DNA of 64,000 bases from an uncultured Winogradskyella sp. (GTDB lineage Bacteria > Bacteroidota > Bacteroidia > Flavobacteriales > Flavobacteriaceae): positions 248,001 to 312,000 of the forward strand of contig NZ_CANMIW010000001.1 in NCBI RefSeq assembly GCF_947498005.1, written 5' to 3'. How positions within the stretch are numbered: position 1 is the stretch's first letter; every line of letters starts with the position of its first letter. The translations under genes were made by a program, and so were the position numbers. Below are positions 45,014 to 54,206 of this stretch, one piece after another. The notes under the pieces were generated by a model. It saw only the letters and a list, made by a program, of their open reading frames with translations. It was not told the DNA's origin and did no database searches.

Positions 45014-46420
45014 ATGAGAATGCGTTATTTAAAACATATCACACTTTTATGGGTGGCCATCATTCTGAGTTCTTGTAATGAAACGAAGACGACAACTGTA
45101 GCTGATAATGCAACGATAGCAGAAACAGAAGATGCAAGACCCAACATCATTTTTATTTTTGCGGATGATTGGGGTTATGGTGATCTAGGTGTGTACGGAA
45201 ATACAGAAGTGGCAACGCCAAATTTAGATAAAATGGCAGCTGAAGGCACACGATACACCCAGTTTCATGTGACAAGTGGTGTGTGTTCCCCAAGTCGAGC
45301 TTCGGTTTTAACAGGCCATTTTCCGGCAAGACATCGTGTTCATGCACACTTTGCAGGAAACGAAGTTAATGCCAAACGTCATATGCCAAATTATTTAAAC
45401 GATTCCCTTCCGGTTTATCTACCGCGAACTTTACAAAATGCAGGTTATAAAACAGCACATTTTGGGAAATGGCATTTAGGAGGTGGTGGTAAACCTCATG
45501 GCGATCCTTCAGCACCAGAACCAAAAGACTATGGTTATGATGAAACAAGAGTTTGGAACGGGAACGGACCCACTTGGAAAGGCGATCAAAAATGGCCAAC
45601 CACACGATTTATGGATAAAGATACCCTTTGGGTGCAAAGTTCAAGCAGAATAGCTGTAGACGAAACCATAGATTTTATAAAGGAGAATAAAGGGAAGCAA
45701 CCGATGTTTGTGAACCTTTGGTTAAAAGATCCGCATACACCATTGTGGCCTTCTGAGGCACAGCGCAAACCGTTTAAAGGCTTATCGCCAAGCAAAGAAA
45801 CCTATTATGCGGTTTTAAAGGATGCCGATTATCATATCGGGCGTTTATTAGACTCTATTTCAGAGCTAGGATTAGATGAGAATACATTAATAATTTTTTC
45901 AAGTGATAATGGACCTGCGGGTTGGGGACCTTCTAAAGAAGCAGGTTCTACAGCAGGTTTAAAAGGACGGAAAGTCGATATCTTTCAAGGTGGTGTGGCA
46001 GTGCCTTTTATTGTTAAATGGAAAAATCATGTTGAAGAAAACAAGGTAGATTCTACCAGTGTGCTTTCAACCGTAGATTTATTGCCAACCTTTGCCAGTT
46101 TAGCGCAAACCGAATTACCAAACGATTATGCTATTGACGGAGAAGATATCAGTTCAATTATAGAAAACAATAGTTTTAAAAGAACAAAACCCTTATTTTG
46201 GGAATGGCGTTTCCCTAGAGAAAATACCAATCATTGGGCACAAGGAGCGGTTAGAAAAGACGATTGGAAACTATTGTTTAACGACAAAATAAAAAGAGAA
46301 GAACTCTATCAAATTTCTAAAGATCCAAAGGAAAACAATAATGTCGCTATAGCGAATCAACAACGTGTTAATGAGTTCAAACAGCTTTGGTACGAATGGA
46401 AAAAAGAACTTCCAGAATAA
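45014..46420 (+). CDS. S1 family sulfatase (CSPSR)
   Basis: Sulfatase of 468 residues, starting at the ATG at 45014 (another at 45020; the frame from 44996 would overlap the previous gene). Lipoprotein signal AIILSSC with Cys21. PNIIFIFADDWGYGD, TSGVCSPSRASVLTG with Cys91, FGKWHLGGG, FSSDNGPAGWG and the distinctive FVNLWLKDPHTPLWPS segment, which none of the other sulfatases here has; it is therefore a separate subfamily. It lies 7 bases after its neighbour and 59 before the next sulfatase. Three consecutive sulfatases with different active-site surroundings at the end of this operon suggest stepwise removal of distinct sulfate groups. Confidence 0.92.
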   Translation: MRMRYLKHITLLWVAIILSSCNETKTTTVADNATIAETEDARPNIIFIFADDWGYGDLGVYGNTEVATPNLDKMAAEGTRYTQFHVTSGVCSPSRASVLTGHFPARHRVHAHFAGNEVNAKRHMPNYLNDSLPVYLPRTLQNAGYKTAHFGKWHLGGGGKPHGDPSAPEPKDYGYDETRVWNGNGPTWKGDQKWPTTRFMDKDTLWVQSSSRIAVDETIDFIKENKGKQPMFVNLWLKDPHTPLWPSEAQRKPFKGLSPSKETYYAVLKDADYHIGRLLDSISELGLDENTLIIFSSDNGPAGWGPSKEAGSTAGLKGRKVDIFQGGVAVPFIVKWKNHVEENKVDSTSVLSTVDLLPTFASLAQTELPNDYAIDGEDISSIIENNSFKRTKPLFWEWRFPRENTNHWAQGAVRKDDWKLLFNDKIKREELYQISKDPKENNNVAIANQQRVNEFKQLWYEWKKELPE

Positions 46421-46479
46421 CTAAATAACGCTTAAAAATAATTTAATAACACCATAGACTTTCAAAAACTAGTATTGAA

Positions 46480-48318
46480 ATGAACAAAAAAATAATAGTA
46501 TTAATGGCACTTATGGGATTTGCATTTTCATGTACATCTCAATCATCAAAAACAGTAACTAAGAAAACAACAAAGCAGCCTAATGTGATTGTTATTATTA
46601 CAGACGATCAAGGTTATGGAGATCTTGGTGCTCATGGTAACACTTTGGTGAAAACACCAGCTTTAGATCAACTTCATGATGAATCGGTAAGGTTAACCGA
46701 TTTTCATGTTGGGCCTACTTGTGCGCCTTCAAGATCTGGTTTAATGACCGGAAGATATGCTAATAGAGTTGGCGTTTGGCATACCATAGGTGGCGTGTCA
46801 ATTCTAAGAGATGATGAGGTGACTATGGCCGAAGTGTTTCAAGAAAATGGTTACAAAACCGCGATGTTTGGAAAATGGCATTTAGGAGATACTTATCCTT
46901 CTAGACCTCAAGATAAAGGGTTTGAATACACCATCACTCATGGTGGAGGTGGAGTAGGCCAAACACCAGATTATTGGGATAATGATTATTTTGATGATAC
47001 CTATTTTAAAAATGGTTTGCCTACAAAGTACGAAGGTTATTGTACCGACGTATGGTTTGATGAGGCTATAGATTATATTGAAACGCATAAGGATAAACTA
47101 TTTTTTACGTATATCTCTACAAATGCGCCACACTTACCATATAATGTTCCTGAGGACTATTATAACCAATACAAAGATTTAGACATTCCGGAGTTTCAAA
47201 AAATATTCTACGGAATGATTACCAACGTGGATGATAATGTCGCGAAACTTCAGAAGAAATTAGAAGACTTAAACATCGCAGATAATACCATTGTTATATT
47301 TATGACTGATAACGGAACGGCTTCAGGATATAAGAAAGTTAAAGGGCAACTTTACGGTTATAATGCAGGAATGAAAGGCACAAAAAACAGTGAATATGAA
47401 GGTGGACACCGTGTGCCATTTTTTATTAAGTATCCTGGAAAAAATATTGAAGGTGGAAGAGATGTTAAGGCGCTTACGGCGCATTTAGATATCTTACCAA
47501 CCTTAGCCACGTTGTGTGATTTAGAATTACCAGAACGCCAAAAGGAAATCGATGGTTCTGATATTTCATCACTTATTTTAGGTGAAGAAGAGAGCATTGG
47601 AAGAGATTATCTTATTACTGATTCGCAACGTGTACAGAGCCCTATTAAATGGCGAAAAAGTGCCGTGATGGCAGACAAAATGCGATTGGTTAACGGGAAG
47701 GAATTGTATGATGTGTCTAAAGATCCAGGACAAGAGCATGACTTGGCCGCACAGTTCCCAGAGAAAGTGGAGCAAATGCGTGGATATTATAACGAATGGT
47801 GGAGTTCTGTTTCAACAGAATTTAACCAGTTTCCTATTATAGTTTTAGGGTCAGATCAGCAGAATCCTATTGAATTAACCTGTCATGATACCCATGTACA
47901 CGATTCTAAAATTCCATGGAATCAGAATTTTATTAGAGAAGCAAAAAAGAACCCTATGGGAGGCGAGTTTACTGTAGCCTTTGAGCAATCGGGAACCTAT
48001 ACTATTGAATTGAGTAGATGGCCTTTTGAAGCTAATTTAGCCATTAATGCCACTGTTGAAGGTAAGGCAGGTACTATTTCTACCGAGGCTATTGCAGATG
48101 GTAGAACTATGAATTTCAAATCTGGTGGTGTAAAAATTGGAGCATGGGAGCAAACCAAAGCGGTAGATAAAGATGCTAAAGTGATAAGCTTTACAGGTAA
48201 CTTTACTGAGGGTGAAACGGATATGAGTGCTTGGTTTACCACTGAAGAAGGTGAAGATTGGGGTGCTTTTTATATGAGAGTTACTAGAGTTTCTAAAGGC
48301 TTTTCTGTGATAGACTAA
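46480..48318 (+). CDS. S1 family sulfatase with C-terminal beta domain (CAPSR)
   Basis: Sulfatase of 612 residues. Lipoprotein signal GFAFSCTSQ with Cys18. PNVIVIITDDQGYGD, GPTCAPSRSGLMTG with Cys81, FGKWHLGDTYP, THGGGGVGQTPDYWD, YEGYCTDVWFDEAIDYI and MTDNGTASG. It is the subfamily partner of 29064. Residues about 475-612 add a beta-rich domain (GGEFTVAFEQSGTYTIELSRWPFE) that commonly follows this sulfatase type and may bind substrate. It is the last gene of the operon from 37321 and ends just before a strong bidirectional terminator. Confidence 0.93.
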   Translation: MNKKIIVLMALMGFAFSCTSQSSKTVTKKTTKQPNVIVIITDDQGYGDLGAHGNTLVKTPALDQLHDESVRLTDFHVGPTCAPSRSGLMTGRYANRVGVWHTIGGVSILRDDEVTMAEVFQENGYKTAMFGKWHLGDTYPSRPQDKGFEYTITHGGGGVGQTPDYWDNDYFDDTYFKNGLPTKYEGYCTDVWFDEAIDYIETHKDKLFFTYISTNAPHLPYNVPEDYYNQYKDLDIPEFQKIFYGMITNVDDNVAKLQKKLEDLNIADNTIVIFMTDNGTASGYKKVKGQLYGYNAGMKGTKNSEYEGGHRVPFFIKYPGKNIEGGRDVKALTAHLDILPTLATLCDLELPERQKEIDGSDISSLILGEEESIGRDYLITDSQRVQSPIKWRKSAVMADKMRLVNGKELYDVSKDPGQEHDLAAQFPEKVEQMRGYYNEWWSSVSTEFNQFPIIVLGSDQQNPIELTCHDTHVHDSKIPWNQNFIREAKKNPMGGEFTVAFEQSGTYTIELSRWPFEANLAINATVEGKAGTISTEAIADGRTMNFKSGGVKIGAWEQTKAVDKDAKVISFTGNFTEGETDMSAWFTTEEGEDWGAFYMRVTRVSKGFSVID

Positions 48319-48374
48319 TCTTTCAGTAGATTTCGCTTTACGACATAAGCGCTATAAAAATCATGTTATATAAT

Positions 48375-48407
48375 AAAAAAAAGGGAAAGCTAACGTTCCC
48401 TTTTTTT
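48375..48407. terminator. Bidirectional terminator between convergent genes
   Basis: GGGAA (48383-48387) pairs with TTCCC (48396-48400) around an 8-base loop, extended by eight A residues on the left and seven T residues on the right. It can stop both the plus-strand sulfatase operon and the minus-strand maturase gene. Confidence 0.85.
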
Positions 48408-48431
48408 AGTGTTATATGTGAAATAGTCGTT

Positions 48432-49532
48432 TTAATCTTCAGACTTCAACATCTCTGGTGTTGCTACGGTTCTAAAGCCCATATGATCGGATCCGGAATC
48501 TACAGAAACACCCATTTTAGCTGATATTCTAAAGCTTGCGCAGTAAGAGGCATGACATAAAAAAGAGCCTCCTTTCATCACGTGTTCTACTTGATAAGGA
48601 TTATCTGGGTTAAAATGTCTTTCAGCTCCTGTAGGATTTTCAATAGTCTTAGAGCTGTCTAATTCGTTATAATAATTTACATTAAAAAAATCACTGGTTA
48701 TTTCCCATACATTTCCAGCCATATCGTAAAGTCCAATACTATTTGGTGGATACGATTTTATAGGTGAAATAAATTCAAAACCATCTATGGATTCGTTTCT
48801 TGTAGGGAAAACACCTTGCCATGTATTGGCATTCACATCGAGTTGAGCAGCATCATTTCCCCACGTAAATATGGTGTTTGTGTTTTTTCCTTGGGCAGCA
48901 GATTCCCATTCCGCTTCGGTTGGCAGACGTCGATTTGCCCATTCGCAATACGCTAAAGCATCTTCATAGGCTACATGGACTACTGGGTAATCATCTTTAT
49001 CTTCAATAGTTGATTCTGGGCCATCAGGGTGTTTCCAATCCGCTCCTGTTTTCCATGTCCACCATTGGCCATAGTTCTGCATATTTACAACGGCGTTTAC
49101 ATCTTTATTGAAAATTAAACTACCTGGTTGTAAAATAGAATCGTGAGGTTTTGGTGTATTTGGAGGTAGTTCTTTTTTCATTTCTTCCCAATCGATTTCA
49201 CGTTCTGCAATAGTAACGTAGTTGGTGGCTTCAACAAAAGCTTTAAATTGCTTATTGGTAACTTCAGTAATGTCCATAAAAAAACCATCAACAGTAACCC
49301 AATGCGCTGGTTTTTCTCTCGGCATGGCGTATTGATCAGCATCTTTGGCACCTTGTAAAAAGGTTTTTTGTTCTACCCATACCATGCCTTCGGGAGCATC
49401 AGGTATTGCAAGTGTTTCTACAGGATTAATTTTATCTGTTTTATTAAGGTCTTGCTTTACTTCACTTTTACAACTGAAAACAGCTGTAAGTAATAATAGT
49501 AAGGCAACATTTTGAGCAAATGAACTTTTCAT
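48432..49532 (-). CDS. Formylglycine-generating enzyme (sulfatase maturase), lipoprotein form
   Basis: Converts the active-site Cys of sulfatases to formylglycine. The SUMF1/FGE fold is shown by PEGMVWVEQKTFLQG, ITEVTNKQFKAFVEATNY, WKHPDGPES, RLPTEAEWESAAQG, GLYDMAGNVWE and the end HVMKGGSFLCHASYCASFR...MGFR. The two copper-binding/catalytic cysteines are present (C-x4-C, Cys326 and Cys331 from the chosen start), so this is a true FGE and not a GldK/GldJ-type homologue. From the ATG at 49530-49532 the N-terminus is a lipoprotein signal (LLLLTAVFSC, Cys21); ATGs at 49547 and 49589 would lengthen it. An exported maturase would act on the sulfatases after they cross the inner membrane, needing oxygen. 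It faces the sulfatase operon and probably serves all thirteen sulfatases of the locus. Confidence 0.9.
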   Translation of the reverse strand: MKSSFAQNVALLLLLTAVFSCKSEVKQDLNKTDKINPVETLAIPDAPEGMVWVEQKTFLQGAKDADQYAMPREKPAHWVTVDGFFMDITEVTNKQFKAFVEATNYVTIAEREIDWEEMKKELPPNTPKPHDSILQPGSLIFNKDVNAVVNMQNYGQWWTWKTGADWKHPDGPESTIEDKDDYPVVHVAYEDALAYCEWANRRLPTEAEWESAAQGKNTNTIFTWGNDAAQLDVNANTWQGVFPTRNESIDGFEFISPIKSYPPNSIGLYDMAGNVWEITSDFFNVNYYNELDSSKTIENPTGAERHFNPDNPYQVEHVMKGGSFLCHASYCASFRISAKMGVSVDSGSDHMGFRTVATPEMLKSED

Positions 49533-49623
49533 GGATTTTAGATACATATTGATTTTGTTTAAATATAGTGCTTTGAGGTTTGTCTGCATGAACTAAATAA
49601 TTTTCAGTAAAACTAAATAATAG

Positions 49624-49659
49624 AAAAAACCGTAATATGAACAAGATATTACGGTTTTT
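49624..49659. terminator. Strong terminator after T9SS protein gene
   Basis: AAAAACCGTAATAT (49625-49638) and ATATTACGGTTTTT (49646-49659) pair without mismatch around a 7-base loop, and the A run gives T residues on the minus strand. It ends the gene at 49700 and isolates it from the maturase. Confidence 0.85.
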
Positions 49660-49699
49660 ATTTTATGAACTAGTCTTAAAATTAGAAGTCTGTTCTATT

Positions 49700-52384
49700 T
49701 TAATTAATTATAATTTTTTGAGTTCGGTTTTGAGTGTCATTTATTAACTCTACTATATAAACCCCTGTTTTTAGGCTGCCAACGTTAATAGTGTTTGTAG
49801 TGTCTGACGCATTCAAAATATTTTGAAATACTAATCGACCTTGCATGTCATATAATACGGCTGAAGTTTCAGAATTTAATTGTCCTTTAATCACTAGGGT
49901 TTTAGATGATTGGTTAGAATATATTTGTAAACCATTTAACAAATTATCATCTACGGATAGTGCATTTGTTGAATAATGGATATAGAATCTACCAGTTCCG
50001 TTTAATTCATCAGATGGTGTAAATACATAATCACTATTATTCAATAACGTCCAGGTATTGGTAGCGTTATCTTCAAGATAAACGTTAATATTTGAAGGGA
50101 TTGTTGTGGTTTCAGTATTTAAACCAATTGTTAATTGTGTGCCAGACTCACTATTAACGCCAAGAGGAACTATTATGTCATTAAAATCATCGTAAGGTAA
50201 TACCTGAATAGCGAACTCTACACCTGCATGATTTTCGACAAGATTAGTGTATATACCGCTTGTTGAATTTGTAAAAGTACCGGCATCATATCCAGGGTCT
50301 AAGCCACGTGTTTGGTTTTCAGCAAAGTATATTTTTGTGTTATAATTATTTGCTCCATTAGATAAAAACAATTCGGATAATACAGGATTTAATGTTGACG
50401 ATCTACCAGCAATAAAATCTTCAGAAGTTCCATGCGTTCGCATCGCAGGAGTGAAAGTCACAGTTCCACCTGAAACTGTTCTAACATAAAATCCTTGACT
50501 TGGTGTAATTTTATCAGAAGTTGTATTGATTGCATTCCAAATGGTATAATTGCTGCCGTCAGAATCATCTGCATCATAGCCGTAAATTGCTTTGTAAGCT
50601 CCACTACCACCATTTAATACACTTTCGTTTTCGGTCCAAAAGACACCAAAATCTAAATATGAAGGATATGGATTTCCTATTAAGTTCCAAGGGCCATACG
50701 TTGGATCTCCTCCATCTGTAAGTGTAACTGGCACGTTGGCTACTGGAGAATCTGGCACTGTTCCTTTGAAATAAATGGTGCTTCCATTGATAGTTCCGGC
50801 TCTATAACCTTCACCTGGTGTTATAATTTCTCCATCAGTTGTTACCCAGTTTTCGTAAACACCGTTTACATTATTAAAAGGACCAAATAATTTTTGGTTC
50901 TCATTAGGTGCTGTATTTGAAACCAATTCAGCTGAATTATTATTAGCTAATGTTGAAAAATTTTGATCAACAGGAGAAGAGATGAGGTCATTGCCATCTG
51001 AAACTCCATTTACATATCTATAATATCGAATATCACCGTTTACAGTTCCATTGAAAATTAAACTAGCAAAACTTGTAGATGTAGAATATGCAAAAAGGTT
51101 GTTTTTAGTAATGGCGTCTCCATTAATAGTTAAAGAATGTCCTGCTTCAACTTTTACTCTTTCTGTTGCTCCAACTTCTATAATTGCAAAATCATTAACA
51201 ACCACGTCCGTATTTATTTGAATATTGCCTTGTATAATAACATTATCTGTAGCTGTTGGAACAACTCCACCTATCCAAGAAGAGCCGTTTTCCCAATCAA
51301 TAGGGTTGGCTGTAGTCGAAGCAATTCTTGGTACTCTAATATAACCTGATGCATCCTGCGTTATGGTACCATCTGCTGGTTCTACGCCATCAATAAGCCA
51401 AGTATCTAATAGGGATTGAGATACTTCAGTATCCGAAATTCCAATTCTAAGAACACCTGAAAAATAATTTCTTAAATCTACTCTACCATGAATTCCAGTT
51501 GAAGGCGAAGTATCATAAGACGAAAATTGCACCAATGTAACGTCAGCACCAAAGTCTAATGCTAGTTCTTCACGATCAATTTTAAGCTGTTCCATGCTTT
51601 CTTGATTGGCGTTAAACGTTACGGTACCAACCAAACCAATTCCATTTTTATGTCTACTAATACTACCATTAATTGTATTTGCCACGTTTACGGTAAATGA
51701 CCCTGAATTTCTAACTTGAATTTGTTTCCCACTTTTAACAATTTCGGAGTTAGTATTTGAAATAATAGGATTGTTAATGGTCGTATGATTACCTGAAAAG
51801 CCTGTAAAATCAGAAGAAGCTGCATAAATCATTCCTCCATTAGAACCTGCATCTTCAACAAGAAAACTACCCGTTCCACTCACATTTCCATTAATTTCTA
51901 CAGGATTAGCTGATTGGTTATTTATATCTACTCTGTTACTTCCTAGATCTAAAGTGTAACCAGCTGAGAAGATTAGTTTTGAATTAACTGTATTTCTGAT
52001 AAGAAATTGCTTGTTATTGGCATTTATAATGACATCACAGTCAAGGGTCGTTCCATTACTAGGCCATGACCTAATGATATAATCACTAGATGAACCATTT
52101 AGCTGCAAAGTACCACTAGAAAATGTGCGGGCAGTGTTAGTGGTAATATTAACCGACCCTACTTCTACGACAGTCATACCATTTAAAGCAACATCAGTTT
52201 GAATAGTTGCTTCTCCTGATGCATCTGCTATTGTGCTAGCAGTCCAGTTTGTGTCTAACGTCCATAATCCATTTCCTGATCCACCGTCATTAGTATAAGT
52301 TCCATTGGTTTGAGCACTTAATTGAAGGCTACTTATACCAGTAATTATTAATACAATTAATTTAAAGAGTGAGGGTTTATTCAT
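49700..52384 (-). CDS. T9SS-exported adhesin-like surface protein
   Basis: Secreted protein of 894 residues, signal peptide 1-24 (LQLSAQ). The first 430 or so residues are rich in G, N, T and S with short beta-helix-like strands (SLTINGDAI, NVIIQGNIQINTDVVVND). The middle has repeats typical of Bacteroidota surface proteins (WNLIGNPYPSYLDFG, GFYVRTVSGGTVTFTPAMR). The last 75 residues are a type A T9SS sorting domain (LQIYSNQSSKTLVIKG ... GVYIVELINDTQNRTQKIIIN). No enzyme motif was found. Likely role is surface display, adhesion or matrix contact. A good promoter (52413-52440) and a strong terminator make it a single-gene unit independent of the glycan locus and the Moco operon. Confidence 0.75.
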   Translation of the reverse strand: MNKPSLFKLIVLIITGISSLQLSAQTNGTYTNDGGSGNGLWTLDTNWTASTIADASGEATIQTDVALNGMTVVEVGSVNITTNTARTFSSGTLQLNGSSSDYIIRSWPSNGTTLDCDVIINANNKQFLIRNTVNSKLIFSAGYTLDLGSNRVDINNQSANPVEINGNVSGTGSFLVEDAGSNGGMIYAASSDFTGFSGNHTTINNPIISNTNSEIVKSGKQIQVRNSGSFTVNVANTINGSISRHKNGIGLVGTVTFNANQESMEQLKIDREELALDFGADVTLVQFSSYDTSPSTGIHGRVDLRNYFSGVLRIGISDTEVSQSLLDTWLIDGVEPADGTITQDASGYIRVPRIASTTANPIDWENGSSWIGGVVPTATDNVIIQGNIQINTDVVVNDFAIIEVGATERVKVEAGHSLTINGDAITKNNLFAYSTSTSFASLIFNGTVNGDIRYYRYVNGVSDGNDLISSPVDQNFSTLANNNSAELVSNTAPNENQKLFGPFNNVNGVYENWVTTDGEIITPGEGYRAGTINGSTIYFKGTVPDSPVANVPVTLTDGGDPTYGPWNLIGNPYPSYLDFGVFWTENESVLNGGSGAYKAIYGYDADDSDGSNYTIWNAINTTSDKITPSQGFYVRTVSGGTVTFTPAMRTHGTSEDFIAGRSSTLNPVLSELFLSNGANNYNTKIYFAENQTRGLDPGYDAGTFTNSTSGIYTNLVENHAGVEFAIQVLPYDDFNDIIVPLGVNSESGTQLTIGLNTETTTIPSNINVYLEDNATNTWTLLNNSDYVFTPSDELNGTGRFYIHYSTNALSVDDNLLNGLQIYSNQSSKTLVIKGQLNSETSAVLYDMQGRLVFQNILNASDTTNTINVGSLKTGVYIVELINDTQNRTQKIIIN

Positions 52385-52412
52385 AATATTTTAACTATTA
52401 AGTTTCTTTGCT

Positions 52413-52440
52413 CAAAAATAAGTGTCTGCAGTGATTTCAA
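52413..52440 (-). promoter_or_regulatory. Promoter for T9SS adhesin-like gene
   Basis: On the minus strand TTG (52440-52438), a 17-base spacer and TATTTTTG (52420-52413) match the Bacteroidota -33/-7 consensus, ending 28 bases before the ATG. Confidence 0.55.
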
Positions 52441-52669
52441 CTTGCTTCATTCAATCATAAACGTGCTCAATTCTTGTAAAAACACTTGTACGTAGCGTAA
52501 TACAACTAAAGAATGTAACATTGAAATTTTTAAATAGCGGTACGTTTTTTCAGTTAATAGGAGGTTCAAATTCTCTAAAAAGTGACTAGTTTTATTTCAG
52601 TATATAGAGGGTGTTATCTTTTTTTAACAAAAATATGAGTAACCTGTACTTTAAATATAAAATATTCGT

Positions 52670-52677
52670 TATGTTTG
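52670..52677 (+). promoter_or_regulatory. Candidate -7 box of the Moco/siroheme operon
   Basis: Exact TATGTTTG (TAnnTTTG), 24 bases before the moeA ATG at 52702. Its position covers the earlier in-frame GTG/TTG region at 52675, which supports 52702 as the real start. No TTG is found at -33. Confidence 0.45.
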
Positions 52678-52701
52678 GTAAGATATAACGCTCTAATTAA
52701 C

Positions 52702-53877
52702 ATGATTTCAGTTAAACAAGCATTAGATATAATTGATAGTTTTCCAAGTGCATTTTCTTTTGAAAAAGTACAGCTTCAAGATGCATTAAATTCAGTTTTG
52801 TCTGAAGATGTGTTTTCGCCTATAAACATGCCACCCTTTAGACAATCTGCAATGGATGGTTATGCTATTCAATTTTCAAAAGAAGAAACATATACTGTGG
52901 TGGACGAATCTAAAGCAGGAGATTCTACTAATTATGTCCTCAAACCAACGGAAGCTGTTCGGATTTTCACAGGCGCATTAGTGCCAGACAACGCAGATAC
53001 GGTTATTATGCAAGAGCATGTTGAGCGTTTAGAGGCATCTATTCATATTAAAAAAATGCCATCAAAATTTGCTAATATTCGTAAAACGGGCGAGCAAATT
53101 AAAATAGGAGATTTAGCTTTAAAAAAAAGAACTAAACTAAATGAAGCAGCTATAGGTTTTTTAGCCTGTTTGGGTATAACAACGGTTTCGGTTTGTAAAA
53201 CACCAAGCGTAGCAATTTTAGTTACTGGTAACGAATTACAACAACCAGGAACAGATTTAGAAATCGGAAAAATATACGAAAGCAATTCCGTAATGCTAAA
53301 AGCAGCCTTGCAAAAAGCAGGAATTAAAGAGATTGAAATTATCGCTGTAAAAGACGATTACCAAGCAACTAAAACGAGTATAAAAAATGCTTTAGATGCC
53401 AACGATATTTTATTAGTTTCTGGTGGAATTTCAGTTGGCGATTACGATTTTGTAAAAGAAGCTTTATTAGAAAATGATGTAGAAGAGTTGTTTTACAAAA
53501 TCAACCAAAAACCAGGCAAACCATTGTGGTTTGGCAAAAAACGAGACACTTATGTGTTTGCATTACCAGGAAATCCTGCTTCTGCGTTGACTTGTTTCTA
53601 TATTTATGCGCTTCCATTACTAAGAAAAATGTGTGGTTATAAAAATAATCACTTACAGAAAGTAATAGCAAAAAGTAAATCAGCGATAAAAAATCCATCT
53701 CAAAAAACACTGTTTTTAAAAGCTAATTTAGAAGACGAATTTGTTGAGGTGCTTCAAGGTCAGAGTTCAGCGATGTTATACACCTACGCAATGAGCAATG
53801 TATTGATTTGTGTTTCATCAGAAACTGCTGAGGTTAAAATAGGAGATGAGGTTACATGTATAAAACTTGACGTATAA
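52702..53877 (+). CDS. moeA: Molybdopterin molybdenumtransferase MoeA
   Basis: Inserts molybdate into adenylylated molybdopterin, the last common step of Moco synthesis, in the cytoplasm. 391 residues from the ATG at 52702. MoeA landmarks: MPPFRQSAMDGYAI, RIFTGALVPDNADTVIMQEH, the ITGNEL-type VTGNELQQPG, the substrate loop SGGISVGDYDFV and the PGKPLWFGK / LPGNPASALTCF blocks. It is the first gene of an operon in which most genes overlap or touch; its TAA overlaps the next ATG by one base. Length is normal for the family. Confidence 0.96.
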   Translation: MISVKQALDIIDSFPSAFSFEKVQLQDALNSVLSEDVFSPINMPPFRQSAMDGYAIQFSKEETYTVVDESKAGDSTNYVLKPTEAVRIFTGALVPDNADTVIMQEHVERLEASIHIKKMPSKFANIRKTGEQIKIGDLALKKRTKLNEAAIGFLACLGITTVSVCKTPSVAILVTGNELQQPGTDLEIGKIYESNSVMLKAALQKAGIKEIEIIAVKDDYQATKTSIKNALDANDILLVSGGISVGDYDFVKEALLENDVEELFYKINQKPGKPLWFGKKRDTYVFALPGNPASALTCFYIYALPLLRKMCGYKNNHLQKVIAKSKSAIKNPSQKTLFLKANLEDEFVEVLQGQSSAMLYTYAMSNVLICVSSETAEVKIGDEVTCIKLDV

Positions 53878-54206
53878 TGGAGATTAAATCTAGACTTTGG
53901 ATTGAGAAAGAAGGCAAACCATTTATTGGTTTCGGACGTATAAATTTATTAAAGCAAGTTGATGAAACAGCCTCAATAAGTGCGGCAGCAAAAGCGTTAA
54001 AAATGTCTTATAAAAAAGCGTGGAATTTACTCAATGAGATTGAAACTCTAGCAGAACAACCGGTTTTAGTGAAAAATATTGGAGGTAAAAATGGAGGAGG
54101 AACTCAAGTTACTGACTATGGAAAATCGTTAATCCTTCAATTTGAAACTTTAAACCAAAACTGTATTAATTTTTTAGAAGAGGAATACAAGAAATTAGAA
54201 TTATGA
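53877..54206 (+). CDS. ModE-like winged-helix protein (N-terminal domain only)
   Basis: 109-residue DNA-binding protein similar to the N-terminal LysR-like HTH of ModE: SISAAAKALKMSYKKAWNLLNEIE (helix-turn-helix, residues about 33-56), then PVLVKNIGGKNGGGTQVTDYGKSL. Full-length ModE has two C-terminal TOBE domains that bind molybdate; they are missing, which is common for stand-alone ModE-N proteins. It may regulate this operon in response to another signal or through a partner. The start overlaps the moeA stop (TAATG) and its TGA overlaps the next ATG, so expression is tightly coupled. Confidence 0.85.
   Translation: MEIKSRLWIEKEGKPFIGFGRINLLKQVDETASISAAAKALKMSYKKAWNLLNEIETLAEQPVLVKNIGGKNGGGTQVTDYGKSLILQFETLNQNCINFLEEEYKKLEL

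Larger units (their letters stand above)
52385..52701. other. Divergent intergenic region between T9SS protein and moeA
   Basis: 317 non-coding bases holding one candidate promoter for each direction (52413-52440 minus, 52670-52677 plus). No ORF, RNA gene or repeat was seen. Confidence 0.5.

Noticed and set aside
48432..49532. GldK/GldJ gliding protein instead of a sulfatase maturase
   Set aside because: Both active-site cysteines (C-x4-C) of true FGE are present, and the gene adjoins a sulfatase operon.
1..49532. Ulvan or carrageenan as the target glycan
   Set aside because: No ulvan lyase, unsaturated uronyl hydrolase or carrageenase motif was seen, whereas several fucose-acting families were.
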